This document shows, piece by piece, positions 33,730 through 42,159 of a stretch of 64,000 nt of DNA (positions within the stretch are counted from its first letter, which is position 1; each line of letters starts with the position of its first letter). Source of the stretch: Marivita sp. S6314 (GTDB taxonomy: Bacteria > Pseudomonadota > Alphaproteobacteria > Rhodobacterales > Rhodobacteraceae); contig NZ_JALKAO010000007.1 of the NCBI RefSeq assembly GCF_023015985.1, forward strand, positions 1-64,000. Reading direction: 5' to 3'. The notes beneath the pieces were generated by a model that did not search any database, was not told the origin of the DNA, and saw nothing but the letters and a program-made list of their open reading frames with translations. The position numbers were made by a program, and so were the translations under genes.

Positions 33730-34668
33730 ATGAGTGACCGTCTGCCGCCCCTGACCGCCCTGCGCGCCTTTGAGGCCGCCGCGCGCCATATGTCTTTTGC
33801 GCAGGCGGCGGCCGAGCTAAACGTGACATCTGCCGCGTTGTCGTTTCAGATCAAATCGCTTGAAGAACATCTGGGCGTTCCGGTGTTCCGCCGTTTGAAC
33901 CGGGCGGTTGAATTGACGGCAGAGGGCAACGCGCTTCGGGGCGGTGTGGCCGAGGGGTTCGACCTGATCTCAACCGCGTGGCGCTCTGCGCGCAGGCAGG
34001 CCCAGTCGAACGTCCTGACGGTCACGGCGGGTCCGGCCTTTACCGCCAAAGTGCTCGCGCCGCGCATGTTCGGGTTTGTGCAGGCCCATCCCGAGATTGA
34101 TCTTCGGGTTTCCGCCAGCCTGCGATTGCTTGATTTTCAACGCGACGATGTCGATGTTGCGATCCGGTTTGGCTATGGCAAGGACGAAGGGCTGTTTTCC
34201 AAGGTCCTGATCCATGACTGGATCGCGCCGGTGATGACACCGGAATTGGCCGCGATCTATGACACGCCCGACAAGCTGTGTGCGGCACCGCTGATCTTTG
34301 ATGACAGCATCGACTTTCTGTCGCCGCGCGCGGATTGGGCGCAATGGTTCAAGGCCAATGGCCTTCAAGTGTCGGATTTGAAGGGCGCGCATTTCAGCCA
34401 AGCGGATCACGCGGTGGATGCCGCACTGTCAGGGGGTGGCGTGGTGTTGGCGCGCAGCACCGTTGCGGCCAGCGCCCTGATCGATGGTCAGCTGGTGGCC
34501 CCGTTCGACATCGCCCTAACGACAAATGCGCATTTTCGATTTGTGTGCCCGCAAGGACATGAGACGAAACCGCATGTCGCGCTGTTTGCCGATTGGCTGG
34601 ATCACGAGATTGGTGAAATCCGCAAGCGGTTGCCGGACAAAACCACCGTGTCGGTTGTCGGGATGTGA
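33730..34668 (+). CDS. LysR-family regulator, GcvA-like
   Basis: A 312-residue regulator with the GcvA-type opening PPLTALRAFEAAARHMSFAQAA and the HTH continuation AALSFQIKSLEEHLGVPVF. The effector domain follows (TVTAGPAFTAKVLAPRMFGF). GcvA relatives control glycine cleavage, beta-lactamase or other genes, usually divergent. Here the divergent gene is only the 34-codon one, which may be its target. The start has no Shine-Dalgarno sequence. Confidence 0.88.
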   Translation: MSDRLPPLTALRAFEAAARHMSFAQAAAELNVTSAALSFQIKSLEEHLGVPVFRRLNRAVELTAEGNALRGGVAEGFDLISTAWRSARRQAQSNVLTVTAGPAFTAKVLAPRMFGFVQAHPEIDLRVSASLRLLDFQRDDVDVAIRFGYGKDEGLFSKVLIHDWIAPVMTPELAAIYDTPDKLCAAPLIFDDSIDFLSPRADWAQWFKANGLQVSDLKGAHFSQADHAVDAALSGGGVVLARSTVAASALIDGQLVAPFDIALTTNAHFRFVCPQGHETKPHVALFADWLDHEIGEIRKRLPDKTTVSVVGM

Positions 34669-34691
34669 AAAAGCCCGGGGCGAGCCCGGGC
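34668..34691 (-). terminator. Terminator of the YdcH-like gene, shared with the GcvA-like gene
   Basis: Stem GCCCGGG (34673-34679) with CCCGGGC (34685-34691), loop GCGAG; A5 at 34668-34672 supplies the U-run on the minus strand. Confidence 0.75.
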
Positions 34692-34699
34692 CAATCGGA

Positions 34700-34861
34700 T
34701 TATGAGAGACGCTCGATCTCTTCCTTTAATCGGAGCTTTTGTTTTTTAAGCGACGCGATGGCCAGATCGTCGACGCCCGGCGCACGTTGCGCCTGTTCCA
34801 CTTCTTCAGACAGGGATTGGTGCTTTCGCTTCAGTTCCTGAAGGTGTGAAGTCAAGCTCAT
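34700..34861 (-). CDS. YdcH-family (DUF465) small coiled-coil protein
   Basis: A 53-residue protein read from ATG 34861 to TAA 34700, with GGAGG upstream. The two helices LTSHLQELKRKHQSLSEEVE and ASLKKQKLRLKEEIERL separated by RAPGVDD match the DUF465/YdcH family found throughout proteobacteria. Function is unknown. It is a single-gene unit with a terminator behind it. Confidence 0.85.
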   Translation of the reverse strand: MSLTSHLQELKRKHQSLSEEVEQAQRAPGVDDLAIASLKKQKLRLKEEIERLS

Positions 34862-34975
34862 GTAGTCCTCCTGTTGATGGGTACAGGTTCAGTCCATCAT
34901 AGTTTTCGCAATCTGTCACGCCGCATTCGCATTGTTCCTGAACTTGGCTTAACCTTGCCGCTTAAGGTGACGTTT

Positions 34976-35749
34976 TTAGTCGGGAAATGGCAACGGTTGC
35001 GCGGATCGCAGCGCATTGGACACCGGTTTTGTGTACGAATCACCGTCTTTTTCGTGATGATCGCCGCGGTGCAGCACAAGTGGAGGGTGCGACACAAACG
35101 CCGCCCGCGCGGTTTTGCGCCCGCGCAGCAGGAACAGACGCGCGGCGCGGTGCGTCCGCGGCTGAATCGGCCAAAGCTCCAGCGCGCCCAGATGGGCGTA
35201 AAACGCGCTCATCAGTTCGGGCAGGCGTTCGATCCGCTGGATAAAGGTGACCATCCCGCCGGGGGCCAGACGTTTGGACGCGACGCTGACCCATTTGGCC
35301 AGCGGCAATGCGCCGGACCGGGCAAAGGCGCGATCTGCCGATGTGGGTGCAACGGCGCGCCGGTTCTCGAAATAGGGCGGATTGGCGATCACATGGTCGA
35401 ACCTGTGGGCTTTGACCTCGGGCGGCAACGCGGTGAGGTCAGCGCAATGGATGGTGCCCGTGACGCCGTTGTCGTCCAGATTGCGTTGCGCAAGATCGGC
35501 ATAGGCGCGTTGCATTTCAACGCCGGTCACCGTGAGACCGGGCACACGTGCGCCCAGACAGGCAAGCGCAGCGCCGCCGCCGCAACCCAGTTCCAGCACC
35601 GTTTCACCGGATCGCGCCGGCACCGACGCGGCCAGCAAAACCGGATCGGCCCCGGCGCGGTAGCCGTCTTTTGGTTGCCACAACCGAACCGCCCCACCCA
35701 GAAAATCGTCGCGGGTCAGGTCGTCGGGGGCAAACGGGTCAGTCCTCAA
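34976..35749 (-). CDS. TrmN6-like tRNA1(Val) (adenine-N6)-methyltransferase family protein
   Basis: A 257-residue class I SAM methyltransferase. The SAM-binding loop is VLELGCGGGAALACLG and the adenine-N6 catalytic motif is ANPPYF. The N-terminal GAVRLWQPKDGYRAGADPVLLAA is typical of the YfiC/TrmN6 family. It starts with TTG at 35749, overlapping the end of the upstream DUF2007 gene by eleven bases. No downstream partner; an unusually basic and histidine-rich tail follows the core. Confidence 0.82.
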   Translation of the reverse strand: MRTDPFAPDDLTRDDFLGGAVRLWQPKDGYRAGADPVLLAASVPARSGETVLELGCGGGAALACLGARVPGLTVTGVEMQRAYADLAQRNLDDNGVTGTIHCADLTALPPEVKAHRFDHVIANPPYFENRRAVAPTSADRAFARSGALPLAKWVSVASKRLAPGGMVTFIQRIERLPELMSAFYAHLGALELWPIQPRTHRAARLFLLRGRKTARAAFVSHPPLVLHRGDHHEKDGDSYTKPVSNALRSAQPLPFPD

Positions 35750-35960
35750 ATTTCACCCCGTATTCCCGCAGGATGCGACGGGCCTCATCCAGCTCGTCGG
35801 TGCGCACCATCAGACGGCGCGGCAAGATGCCGATCGAGCCTTCGAGGACGCTCATATTTACGTCCAATTCAAAGCTGGCTATACCCTCGTCCTCAAGCAC
35901 GGCGCGGGCGAGCGGTATCAGTGTTATGTCGTTGGTACGCAGAAGCTCTTCCATGACCAT
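35739..35960 (-). CDS. DUF2007 (putative signal-transducing) small protein
   Basis: About 73 residues in a ferredoxin-like fold: ELLRTNDITLIPLARAVLEDEGI then NMSVLEGSIGILPRRLMV and a closing helix. This matches DUF2007 proteins of Rhodobacteraceae, whose function is unknown. The start is either ATG 35960 or ATG 35954; neither has a good ribosome site. It overlaps the TrmN6-like gene and is divergent from the polyprenyl synthase gene 50 bases away. Confidence 0.8.
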   Translation of the reverse strand: MVMEELLRTNDITLIPLARAVLEDEGIASFELDVNMSVLEGSIGILPRRLMVRTDELDEARRILREYGVKFED

Positions 35961-36010
35961 GATGTAGGAACACCCGGCCCGCTTTGTCGAGCCTTCCACA
36001 AGGATTGGTG

Positions 36011-37009
36011 ATGAGTTTGGATAATCCGTCGATCAAGCCGCATGATCGTTTGGCAGAGGTTCTGTCGGATGACATGACGGCCGTGAACACGCTGATCCGC
36101 ACGCGCATGGCGTCCGAACACGCCCCGCGCATCCCGGAAGTGACGGCGCATCTGGTCGAAGCGGGCGGCAAACGCCTGCGCCCGATGCTGACCTTGGCGG
36201 CAGCGCGGATGTGTGGGTATCAGGGTGATGACCATGTCAAGCTGGCCGCGACGGTTGAGTTTATCCATACCGCGACGCTGCTGCATGACGATGTGGTGGA
36301 CGAAAGCGAAAAACGGCGCGGGCGGCCAACGGCGAACCTACTCTGGGACAACAAATCCAGCGTTCTGGTGGGCGATTACCTGTTTGCGCGGTCGTTCCAG
36401 TTGATGACCGAAACAAACAGCATCCGTGTGCTGCGCATCCTGTCCAACGCGGCGGCAACAATTGCCGAGGGCGAGGTGCTGCAACTCACGGCGGCGCAGG
36501 ACATCACGACCACCGAAGCGATCTATCTGCAGGTGGTGCGCGGGAAAACAGCGGCGCTGTTTTCCGCCGCGACCGAGGTGGGCGGCGTGATTGCGGACAT
36601 GGACGACGCCAAGGTGCAGGCGCTGTTCGACTATGGCGATGCCTTGGGTATCGCGTTCCAGATCGTCGATGATCTGCTGGATTACTGGGGCTCCGATGCC
36701 ACGGGCAAGAATGTCGGCGACGATTTCCGCGAACGCAAACTGACGCTGCCGGTGATCAAGGCGATTGCCCTGGCCGATGACGCAGAACGCGATTTCTGGA
36801 CCCGCACGATTGCCAAAGGCAAACAAGAGGACGGCGATCTGGAGCACGCCATTGCATTGCTGAACAAACACGGCACGCTTGAAGCAACCCGCGCTGAAGC
36901 CAACGCATGGATTTCCAAAGCGCGGCAATCATTGGCGACGCTGCCGGATCACCCGATCAAGGACATGCTGGACGATCTGGCCGATTACGTTGTGGCGCGG
37001 GTCAACTAG
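36011..37009 (+). CDS. Polyprenyl diphosphate synthase (octaprenyl/decaprenyl type)
   Basis: A 332-residue trans-prenyltransferase that extends farnesyl diphosphate with isopentenyl units to make the ubiquinone side chain. The two Asp-rich motifs are LLHDDVVDESEKRRG and IVDDLLDYWG, with GGKRLRPML before the first and a conserved GKT in VRGKTAALFS. ATG at 36011 follows AGGATTGGTG. Its 3' end overlaps by eight bases the end of the convergent ispE gene, which supplies the same pathway upstream. Chain length (C40 or C50) cannot be read from sequence; Rhodobacteraceae mostly make Q-10. Confidence 0.92.
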   Translation: MSLDNPSIKPHDRLAEVLSDDMTAVNTLIRTRMASEHAPRIPEVTAHLVEAGGKRLRPMLTLAAARMCGYQGDDHVKLAATVEFIHTATLLHDDVVDESEKRRGRPTANLLWDNKSSVLVGDYLFARSFQLMTETNSIRVLRILSNAAATIAEGEVLQLTAAQDITTTEAIYLQVVRGKTAALFSAATEVGGVIADMDDAKVQALFDYGDALGIAFQIVDDLLDYWGSDATGKNVGDDFRERKLTLPVIKAIALADDAERDFWTRTIAKGKQEDGDLEHAIALLNKHGTLEATRAEANAWISKARQSLATLPDHPIKDMLDDLADYVVARVN

Positions 37010-37814
37010 GCTGTGCGCCGATGGTGTGGCACGCGGTGACCCACCATTCGGGATGTACGCGCGCGATGCGTGACGCCGCACCGGTGGCCTGTGCGATATC
37101 CGGATAGATCCCGAAGCAGGTCGAGCCGGACCCGGACATGCGCGCAAGCTGTGCATCCCTGAGGGCGTCCAAGGCATGGGCAATGCCCGGAGCCACGGAC
37201 AACGCTGCGGGTTCGAGATCGTTGCGTTGCTCGCGCAGCCAAGTCAGCCAGTCCGCGTCTGGCGTTTTGGGAATATCCGTCAGACCCCCGTTGGATTTGG
37301 TATCCAACGCGGAAAACACATCCGGCGTGGCGACGTGGAGACCCGGATTGACCAGCACCAGTGCAAAAGACGGCACCGGGTGGTGACGATCCAGCCGGTC
37401 CCCAATGCCGCGCATGCGTTGCGGGCGATCCCACAAACACACCGGCACATCCGCGCCAAGTTCGGGGGCAAACTCGGGACGGTCCAGCAGGCGGAGAACC
37501 GCCGCTGCATCGGCGGACCCGCCGCCAAGGCCAGCCCCGTGGGGGATGTTCTTGGTCAGGACAATATCATACGCGCCGCCACACAGCGCGGCGGCTTTCC
37601 ACACAAGGTTGCTGGCATCCGCAGGCACACCGTCTGCAAATGGGCCGTCCACTTTCAGGCGCATCTGGTCAGATGGCGCGAGGGAGAGCGTGTCCGCCAC
37701 ATCGGCAAACACCACGAGCGAGTCGAGCAGGTGATATCCATCGTCGCGCTGACCTGTGACATGCAGCGTCAGGTTGATCTTGGCAGGCGCGCGCGCCTTA
37801 ATCGGTGCTGTCAC
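37002..37814 (-). CDS. ispE: 4-diphosphocytidyl-2-C-methyl-D-erythritol kinase
   Basis: A 270-residue GHMP kinase. The opening ARAPAKINLTLHVTGQRDDGYH with LDSLVVFAD is diagnostic of IspE, and the ATP-binding loop is IPHGAGLGGGSADAAA. It phosphorylates CDP-methylerythritol in the non-mevalonate isoprenoid pathway. Its start overlaps the end of the TPR-protein gene by 17 bases, so the two are likely co-transcribed. Confidence 0.95.
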   Translation of the reverse strand: MTAPIKARAPAKINLTLHVTGQRDDGYHLLDSLVVFADVADTLSLAPSDQMRLKVDGPFADGVPADASNLVWKAAALCGGAYDIVLTKNIPHGAGLGGGSADAAAVLRLLDRPEFAPELGADVPVCLWDRPQRMRGIGDRLDRHHPVPSFALVLVNPGLHVATPDVFSALDTKSNGGLTDIPKTPDADWLTWLREQRNDLEPAALSVAPGIAHALDALRDAQLARMSGSGSTCFGIYPDIAQATGAASRIARVHPEWWVTACHTIGAQPS

Positions 37815-39525
37815 TGGCCACCTGCAACGGCGGTGCGCCCTCTTCGGCCAACACCTGATCCAGCCCCACCTCTAGCTTGCGGCGGATGCGGTCGACCTTC
37901 ACCTCTTCGGCGGTATTACCATAAGTCGCAAAGGACAGCGCGCGTTTCCATTGGAACCGCGCTTCGGTCTTGCGGCCCACAGCCCAGTACACGTCGCCCA
38001 GATGGTCATTCACAATCGGATCAACCGGCATTAGTTCCGCCGCGCGCTCCATGTGCCCCACGGCTTCGTCATAGCGGCCAAGCCGGTACAGCACCCAGCC
38101 CAGGCTGTCGATGATATACCCGCTGTCGGGTCGCGCGGCCGCAGCGCGTTCAATCATGTCGAGCGCCTCGTCCAGCTTCATCTTCTTCTCGACCAACGAA
38201 TAGCCAAGGTAGTTCAGAACCTGCGGCTGGTCCGGGTTCAGTTCCAGCGCGGCACGGAAATCGGCTTCGGCCTCGTCCCAGCGATCCAGACGTTCATAGC
38301 TGATCGCGCGGGCATAATGCAGGAACCACTGGCTGCGGCCCTCGACCTCGAACAGGTCCAGCGCATCGGTGTAGGCCTGAATGGCCTCCTCGTACCGTTC
38401 CAGCTGGCGCATCGTGTCGCCAAGGGTGGAATGCACAATCGGTTCCTGCGCATGCGTCTTGGTCAGACGTTCCAGCACCTCGACCGCCGCATCCACCTTG
38501 TCGCTGTCGCGAAGCGCAGCCGCGCGGCCCAGTTCGGCGGCGTGATAGGCCGGGTGCGTGTCCGGCACCTGCGCATAGGCTTTGCCGGCAAGGTCGGACT
38601 GACCCAACTCGTCCAGCAGGCTGGCCGAGAGCAGGATCGCATCCACATGATCGGGGCGAAGGTATTCTGCCACACGGGTATAGAGCAGCGTGAATTCGTC
38701 ATTGGCTTCGCTCGCCAGCGCGGCCGCGAGTGTGTAGAACACCTCGGCCACGCCATCGCGCGCGCCACGGATATGCGTGAAGGGCAGCGCCTCACCCGAT
38801 TCAAGCGTGGCTTTCATCTCGCGCAGGGCCGGGTCCAGTTCCCCTCCGAATGCGGTTGCGATCAGTTGCAACGCGTCCTCGTTGCGCTCCAACTGGCTTA
38901 GCACTTCGGCATGCGCCATGACACCCCGGCGGGTCAGTTGCATGCCACCTGTGCCCGCGTCCTCAAGAATACCGCCCGCGCTTTCGAAATCGCCGACCGA
39001 CGCCAGCGCCAGCGCCTTGTGATACAGCGCGAAATTCCGCATGCCCTGCTGGTTGGCGATCTCGTCGAACTGCACCAGCGCCGATGTCATGTCGCCCGTG
39101 CCCAGTTGCGACCATGCCAGAAGCAGACCATCCACCAGCGGTCCAACGCCCCGATCATCCTCGATCAGCGCGATCACGGCGGTGTAGTCTTCGTCGCGCG
39201 CGTTTTGCGCCACAAGCGCCATCTGCGCCACCTGGCTGCGGCTGCCATCATTGACCAGCTTCGACCCCAGCGCGGCGGCGCGCTCCAGATCACCAAGCGA
39301 GATTTCCGCCAAGGCGGCGCGTTCGAGGATCACCGGGTTGTCCGGATCGAACATCACCGCACGGCCGTAATACTCTGCCGCTGCCGAAATGTTGCCGTCA
39401 AAGCTCGCCTGACGTCCGGCCAGATAGTCTCCGGACAGGCTGTTCGCCATGACGCCGCCGGGGGCCAGCAGGCACAGCGCAACTGCCGCCGTTCCCAGTA
39501 TCCGTCGCATGCTCGAATGAACCAT
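37798..39525 (-). CDS. Exported TPR-repeat protein
   Basis: A 575-residue protein with a signal peptide (MRRILGTAAVALCLLAPGGV... then AN) and many tetratricopeptide repeats, seen as repeated A-x-Y-x-(A/R)-A-(L/I) helices. Examples are AAEYYGRAVMFDPDNPV near the start and AEADFRAALELNPDQPQVLNYLGYSLV in the last third. It most likely acts as a periplasmic or membrane-bound scaffold. The start chosen is ATG 39525, six bases after GGGAG; ATG 39510 is an alternative. It is followed by ispE. Confidence 0.87.
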   Translation of the reverse strand: MVHSSMRRILGTAAVALCLLAPGGVMANSLSGDYLAGRQASFDGNISAAAEYYGRAVMFDPDNPVILERAALAEISLGDLERAAALGSKLVNDGSRSQVAQMALVAQNARDEDYTAVIALIEDDRGVGPLVDGLLLAWSQLGTGDMTSALVQFDEIANQQGMRNFALYHKALALASVGDFESAGGILEDAGTGGMQLTRRGVMAHAEVLSQLERNEDALQLIATAFGGELDPALREMKATLESGEALPFTHIRGARDGVAEVFYTLAAALASEANDEFTLLYTRVAEYLRPDHVDAILLSASLLDELGQSDLAGKAYAQVPDTHPAYHAAELGRAAALRDSDKVDAAVEVLERLTKTHAQEPIVHSTLGDTMRQLERYEEAIQAYTDALDLFEVEGRSQWFLHYARAISYERLDRWDEAEADFRAALELNPDQPQVLNYLGYSLVEKKMKLDEALDMIERAAAARPDSGYIIDSLGWVLYRLGRYDEAVGHMERAAELMPVDPIVNDHLGDVYWAVGRKTEARFQWKRALSFATYGNTAEEVKVDRIRRKLEVGLDQVLAEEGAPPLQVASDSTD

Positions 39526-39591
39526 CCATGTCTCCCAAAAGGCCATTTGTCGAAACGTAGCGCGGGGTCCGCACCGGCGCAACCAACGCAA

Positions 39592-39615
39592 AAGGCCGGG
39601 CGAGTGCCCGGCCTT
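39592..39615. terminator. Hairpin between ETF-QO and the TPR gene
   Basis: A perfect 10-bp stem AAGGCCGGGC (39592-39601) with GCCCGGCCTT (39606-39615), loop GAGT, just after the ETF-QO stop (minus strand), with a short A-run upstream giving a weak U-tract. Confidence 0.75.
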
Positions 39616-39621
39616 GCTGAG

Positions 39622-41271
39622 TTACATATTCGGGTAGTTCGGCCCGTCGCCGCCCTGCGGGACCGTCCAGTTGATGTTCTGGCTTGGGTCCTTGATATCA
39701 CAGGTTTTACAGTGGACGCAGTTCTGGAAGTTGATGACGAATTTGTCGTCGCCCTGTTCGTCCTTCACAAATTCGTAAACCCCCGCCGGGCAATACCGTG
39801 CCGACGGTCCGGCGTATTTCGGCAGGTTCACCGACACCGGTATCGACGCATCCTTCAGCTTAAGATGCGCCGGCTGGCTTTCCTCGTGATTGGTGGCCGC
39901 AAAGGACACGTTGGTCAGGCGGTCAAAGGACAGTTTGCCATCGGGTTTGGGATAGTCGATCGGCTTGAACTTGGACGCCTCGCCCGTGGCCTCGGCATCG
40001 GTTTTGCCGTGGCCCATGGTGCCGAACATCGAAAAGCCCAGCGTGTTGGTCCACATGTCCAGCCCACCCAAGGTCAGGGACGCAAGCAACCCGCGCTTGG
40101 ACCACATCGGTTTGACGTTGCGCACTTTCTTGAGGTCTTCGCCAATCGCGCCGTCGCGGACTTCGGTTTCGTAATCCGCCAGCTCATCCGACGCGCGACC
40201 ATCCTTGATCGCGGCAAAGGCAGCTTCTGCCGCGGCCTTGCCCGACAGCATCGCGTTGTGGTTTCCCTTGATGCGCGGCACGTTGACCATCCCCACCGAA
40301 CACCCCAGCAGCGCCACACCGGGGGCCACCATCTTGGGCATCGACTGATAACCGCCTTCGGAAATCGCCCGCGCACCATAGGCCACGCGTTTGCCACCCT
40401 TGAGCAGATCGGCCACCATCGGGTGGTGCTTGAAGCGCTGGAACTCCATGTAGGGATAGAGGTGCGGGTTTTCGTAGTTCAGGTGCACCACGAACCCGAC
40501 ATAGACCTGATTGTTGTCGAGGTGATAGATAAACGACCCACCGCCTGCGTTGGAATTCAGCGGCCAGCCCATCGTGTGGGTGACAGAGCCTTCATTGTGC
40601 TTGGCCGGGTCGATCTCCCAAATCTCTTTCATACCAAGGCCGAACTTTTGCGGTTCTTTGCCCTTGGACAAATCGAATTTCTCGATCACCTCTTTGGACA
40701 GGCTGCCGCGCACGCCTTCGCCAAGGAACACGTATTTGCCGTGCAGTTCCATCCCCGGCTCGTATCCCGGCCCGGGCGTGCCATCCGCGTTCTTGCCGAA
40801 CTCACCGGCAACAACACCTTTGACCTCACCGTTTTCACCGTAGACGATTTCGGAACAGGCCATGCCGGGGAAGATCTCGACCCCCAGTTCCTCGGCCTGT
40901 TCGGCCATCCAGCGGCAGACATTGCCCATCGACACGATGTAGTTGCCGTGGTTGTTCATCAGCGGCGGCATCGGGAAGTTGGGGATGCGGATTTGGCCCG
41001 CTTCGCCCAGCATGTAGAAATTGTCATCCTTGACCGGCACATTGAGCGGCGCGCCCTTGTCCTTCCAGTCCGGGATCAGCGCATCCAGACCGCAGGGGTC
41101 CAGCACCGCACCCGACAGGATATGCGCGCCCACTTCCGAGCCTTTTTCCAGAACGACCACGTCAAGATCGGCATCCAGTTGCTTTAACCGGATCGCAGCA
41201 GACAGGCCCGCTGGCCCTGCTCCGACGATGACAACATCATACTCCATCGCTTCGCGCGTGTGTTCGCTCAT
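39622..41271 (-). CDS. Electron-transfer flavoprotein-ubiquinone oxidoreductase
   Basis: A 549-residue membrane-associated enzyme passing electrons from ETF (fatty-acid and amino-acid oxidation) to ubiquinone. The N-terminal FAD motif VVIVGAGPAGLSAAIRL, the ETF-QO stretch EGVRGSLSKEVIEKFDL and the C-terminal 4Fe-4S site (YCPAGVYEFV then QNCVHCKTCDIKDPSQNINW) are all present. Length is normal. It is a single-gene unit with a terminator hairpin directly behind it. Confidence 0.96.
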   Translation of the reverse strand: MSEHTREAMEYDVVIVGAGPAGLSAAIRLKQLDADLDVVVLEKGSEVGAHILSGAVLDPCGLDALIPDWKDKGAPLNVPVKDDNFYMLGEAGQIRIPNFPMPPLMNNHGNYIVSMGNVCRWMAEQAEELGVEIFPGMACSEIVYGENGEVKGVVAGEFGKNADGTPGPGYEPGMELHGKYVFLGEGVRGSLSKEVIEKFDLSKGKEPQKFGLGMKEIWEIDPAKHNEGSVTHTMGWPLNSNAGGGSFIYHLDNNQVYVGFVVHLNYENPHLYPYMEFQRFKHHPMVADLLKGGKRVAYGARAISEGGYQSMPKMVAPGVALLGCSVGMVNVPRIKGNHNAMLSGKAAAEAAFAAIKDGRASDELADYETEVRDGAIGEDLKKVRNVKPMWSKRGLLASLTLGGLDMWTNTLGFSMFGTMGHGKTDAEATGEASKFKPIDYPKPDGKLSFDRLTNVSFAATNHEESQPAHLKLKDASIPVSVNLPKYAGPSARYCPAGVYEFVKDEQGDDKFVINFQNCVHCKTCDIKDPSQNINWTVPQGGDGPNYPNM

Positions 41272-41392
41272 GTCTGGCTCTTCCTTAGAAAATGGCGTCT
41301 CGAAAACCTGACACGGGAGGTAACGCGCGCGCCCAACACGGTCAATTGCGACACCGCGTTACAGGTTGTTTTTGACCCCATTCGCAGGGTTT

Positions 41393-42079
41393 TCAGTCGA
41401 TTTTGACCGTTTTCGACATCGAGTCCCGGATGGTTTGCAAATGCGCCCGCATGCTGTCCTGTGCCGCCTCGGCGTCACCGCGGGCAATCGCCTCTGCGAT
41501 GGTGGCGTGCTGGGCGCTGTGCAAGCCGCGAAATTCCGCGACGCCGATCCGGCGATAGGTCCGCCCCCATTCGTGCTGCCACGCGCGCCTGCGCCGCACG
41601 TCCGACAGGTATGACAACACGCCAAGCAAAACCGGATTGCGCGCGATTTCGGCGACGGCCCGGTGAAAGGCGCTGTCGGCCTGTTCGCACATGGCCGGAT
41701 CACGCGCGGCGCGGCCTGCCTCCACATGCGTCATCAACCGCGCGCCATCGTCCGGATGGGCCATCTGCGCGGCGCGGGCGGCAACAGACGGCTCCAGCGT
41801 CAGACGCGCCTCCATCAGGTCCATCGGTGAGGTCAGTTCGATCAAAACCGCGTCCCGCACCCGCGCCCCGTCCGGACGCGGCCCCCAGAACGTGCCCTGC
41901 CCCACGTGGCGCCAAACGGTACCTTCCCGCGCCAGAACGTCCAACGCGGCCCGTATCGTCTGGCGGCTGCACCCGATCCGCGCCGCCAGATCGCGTTCGG
42001 GCGGCAACCGGTCTCCGGGTGCAGGCTGGGTTTCGGCCAAATGCACCCGCAGCGCCGTCAAGGCAGTCGTCTTGTTCAT
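41393..42079 (-). CDS. GntR-family (FadR subfamily) transcriptional regulator
   Basis: A 228-residue regulator. The N-terminal wHTH includes PGDRLPPERDLAARIGCSRQT and the C-terminal all-helical FCD effector domain runs from about residue 90 (MEARLTLEPSVAARAA, then His residues in FHRAV and HATIAEAI likely binding a metal). It is divergent from a TauE/SafE-type exporter, with a 9-base direct repeat in between, so control of that exporter is likely. Confidence 0.87.
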   Translation of the reverse strand: MNKTTALTALRVHLAETQPAPGDRLPPERDLAARIGCSRQTIRAALDVLAREGTVWRHVGQGTFWGPRPDGARVRDAVLIELTSPMDLMEARLTLEPSVAARAAQMAHPDDGARLMTHVEAGRAARDPAMCEQADSAFHRAVAEIARNPVLLGVLSYLSDVRRRRAWQHEWGRTYRRIGVAEFRGLHSAQHATIAEAIARGDAEAAQDSMRAHLQTIRDSMSKTVKID

Positions 42080-42093
42080 GTCGCCCCCAATTA

Positions 42094-42114
42094 CAGACCA
42101 ATTTGCAGACCAAT
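42094..42114. promoter_or_regulatory. Tandem CAGACCAAT repeats in the GntR/TauE divergent promoter
   Basis: Two exact copies of CAGACCAAT, 12 bases apart start to start (42094-42102 and 42106-42114), lie in the 80-base space between the two divergent genes. Read on the other strand they give ATTGGTCTG twice, similar to the TGGTC half-sites of FadR-type operators, but as direct rather than inverted repeats. Confidence 0.45.
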
Positions 42115-42159
42115 CCAGCCTTTGGCAAGAGACCCCATCTTTCACATCGGTGCGCCCCC

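Noticed and set aside
38911-41187. A 758-codon open frame on the plus strand
   Set aside because: It lies antisense to the TPR-protein and ETF-QO genes, both clearly recognisable; the product is Arg/His-rich with no family features, a typical high-GC shadow.
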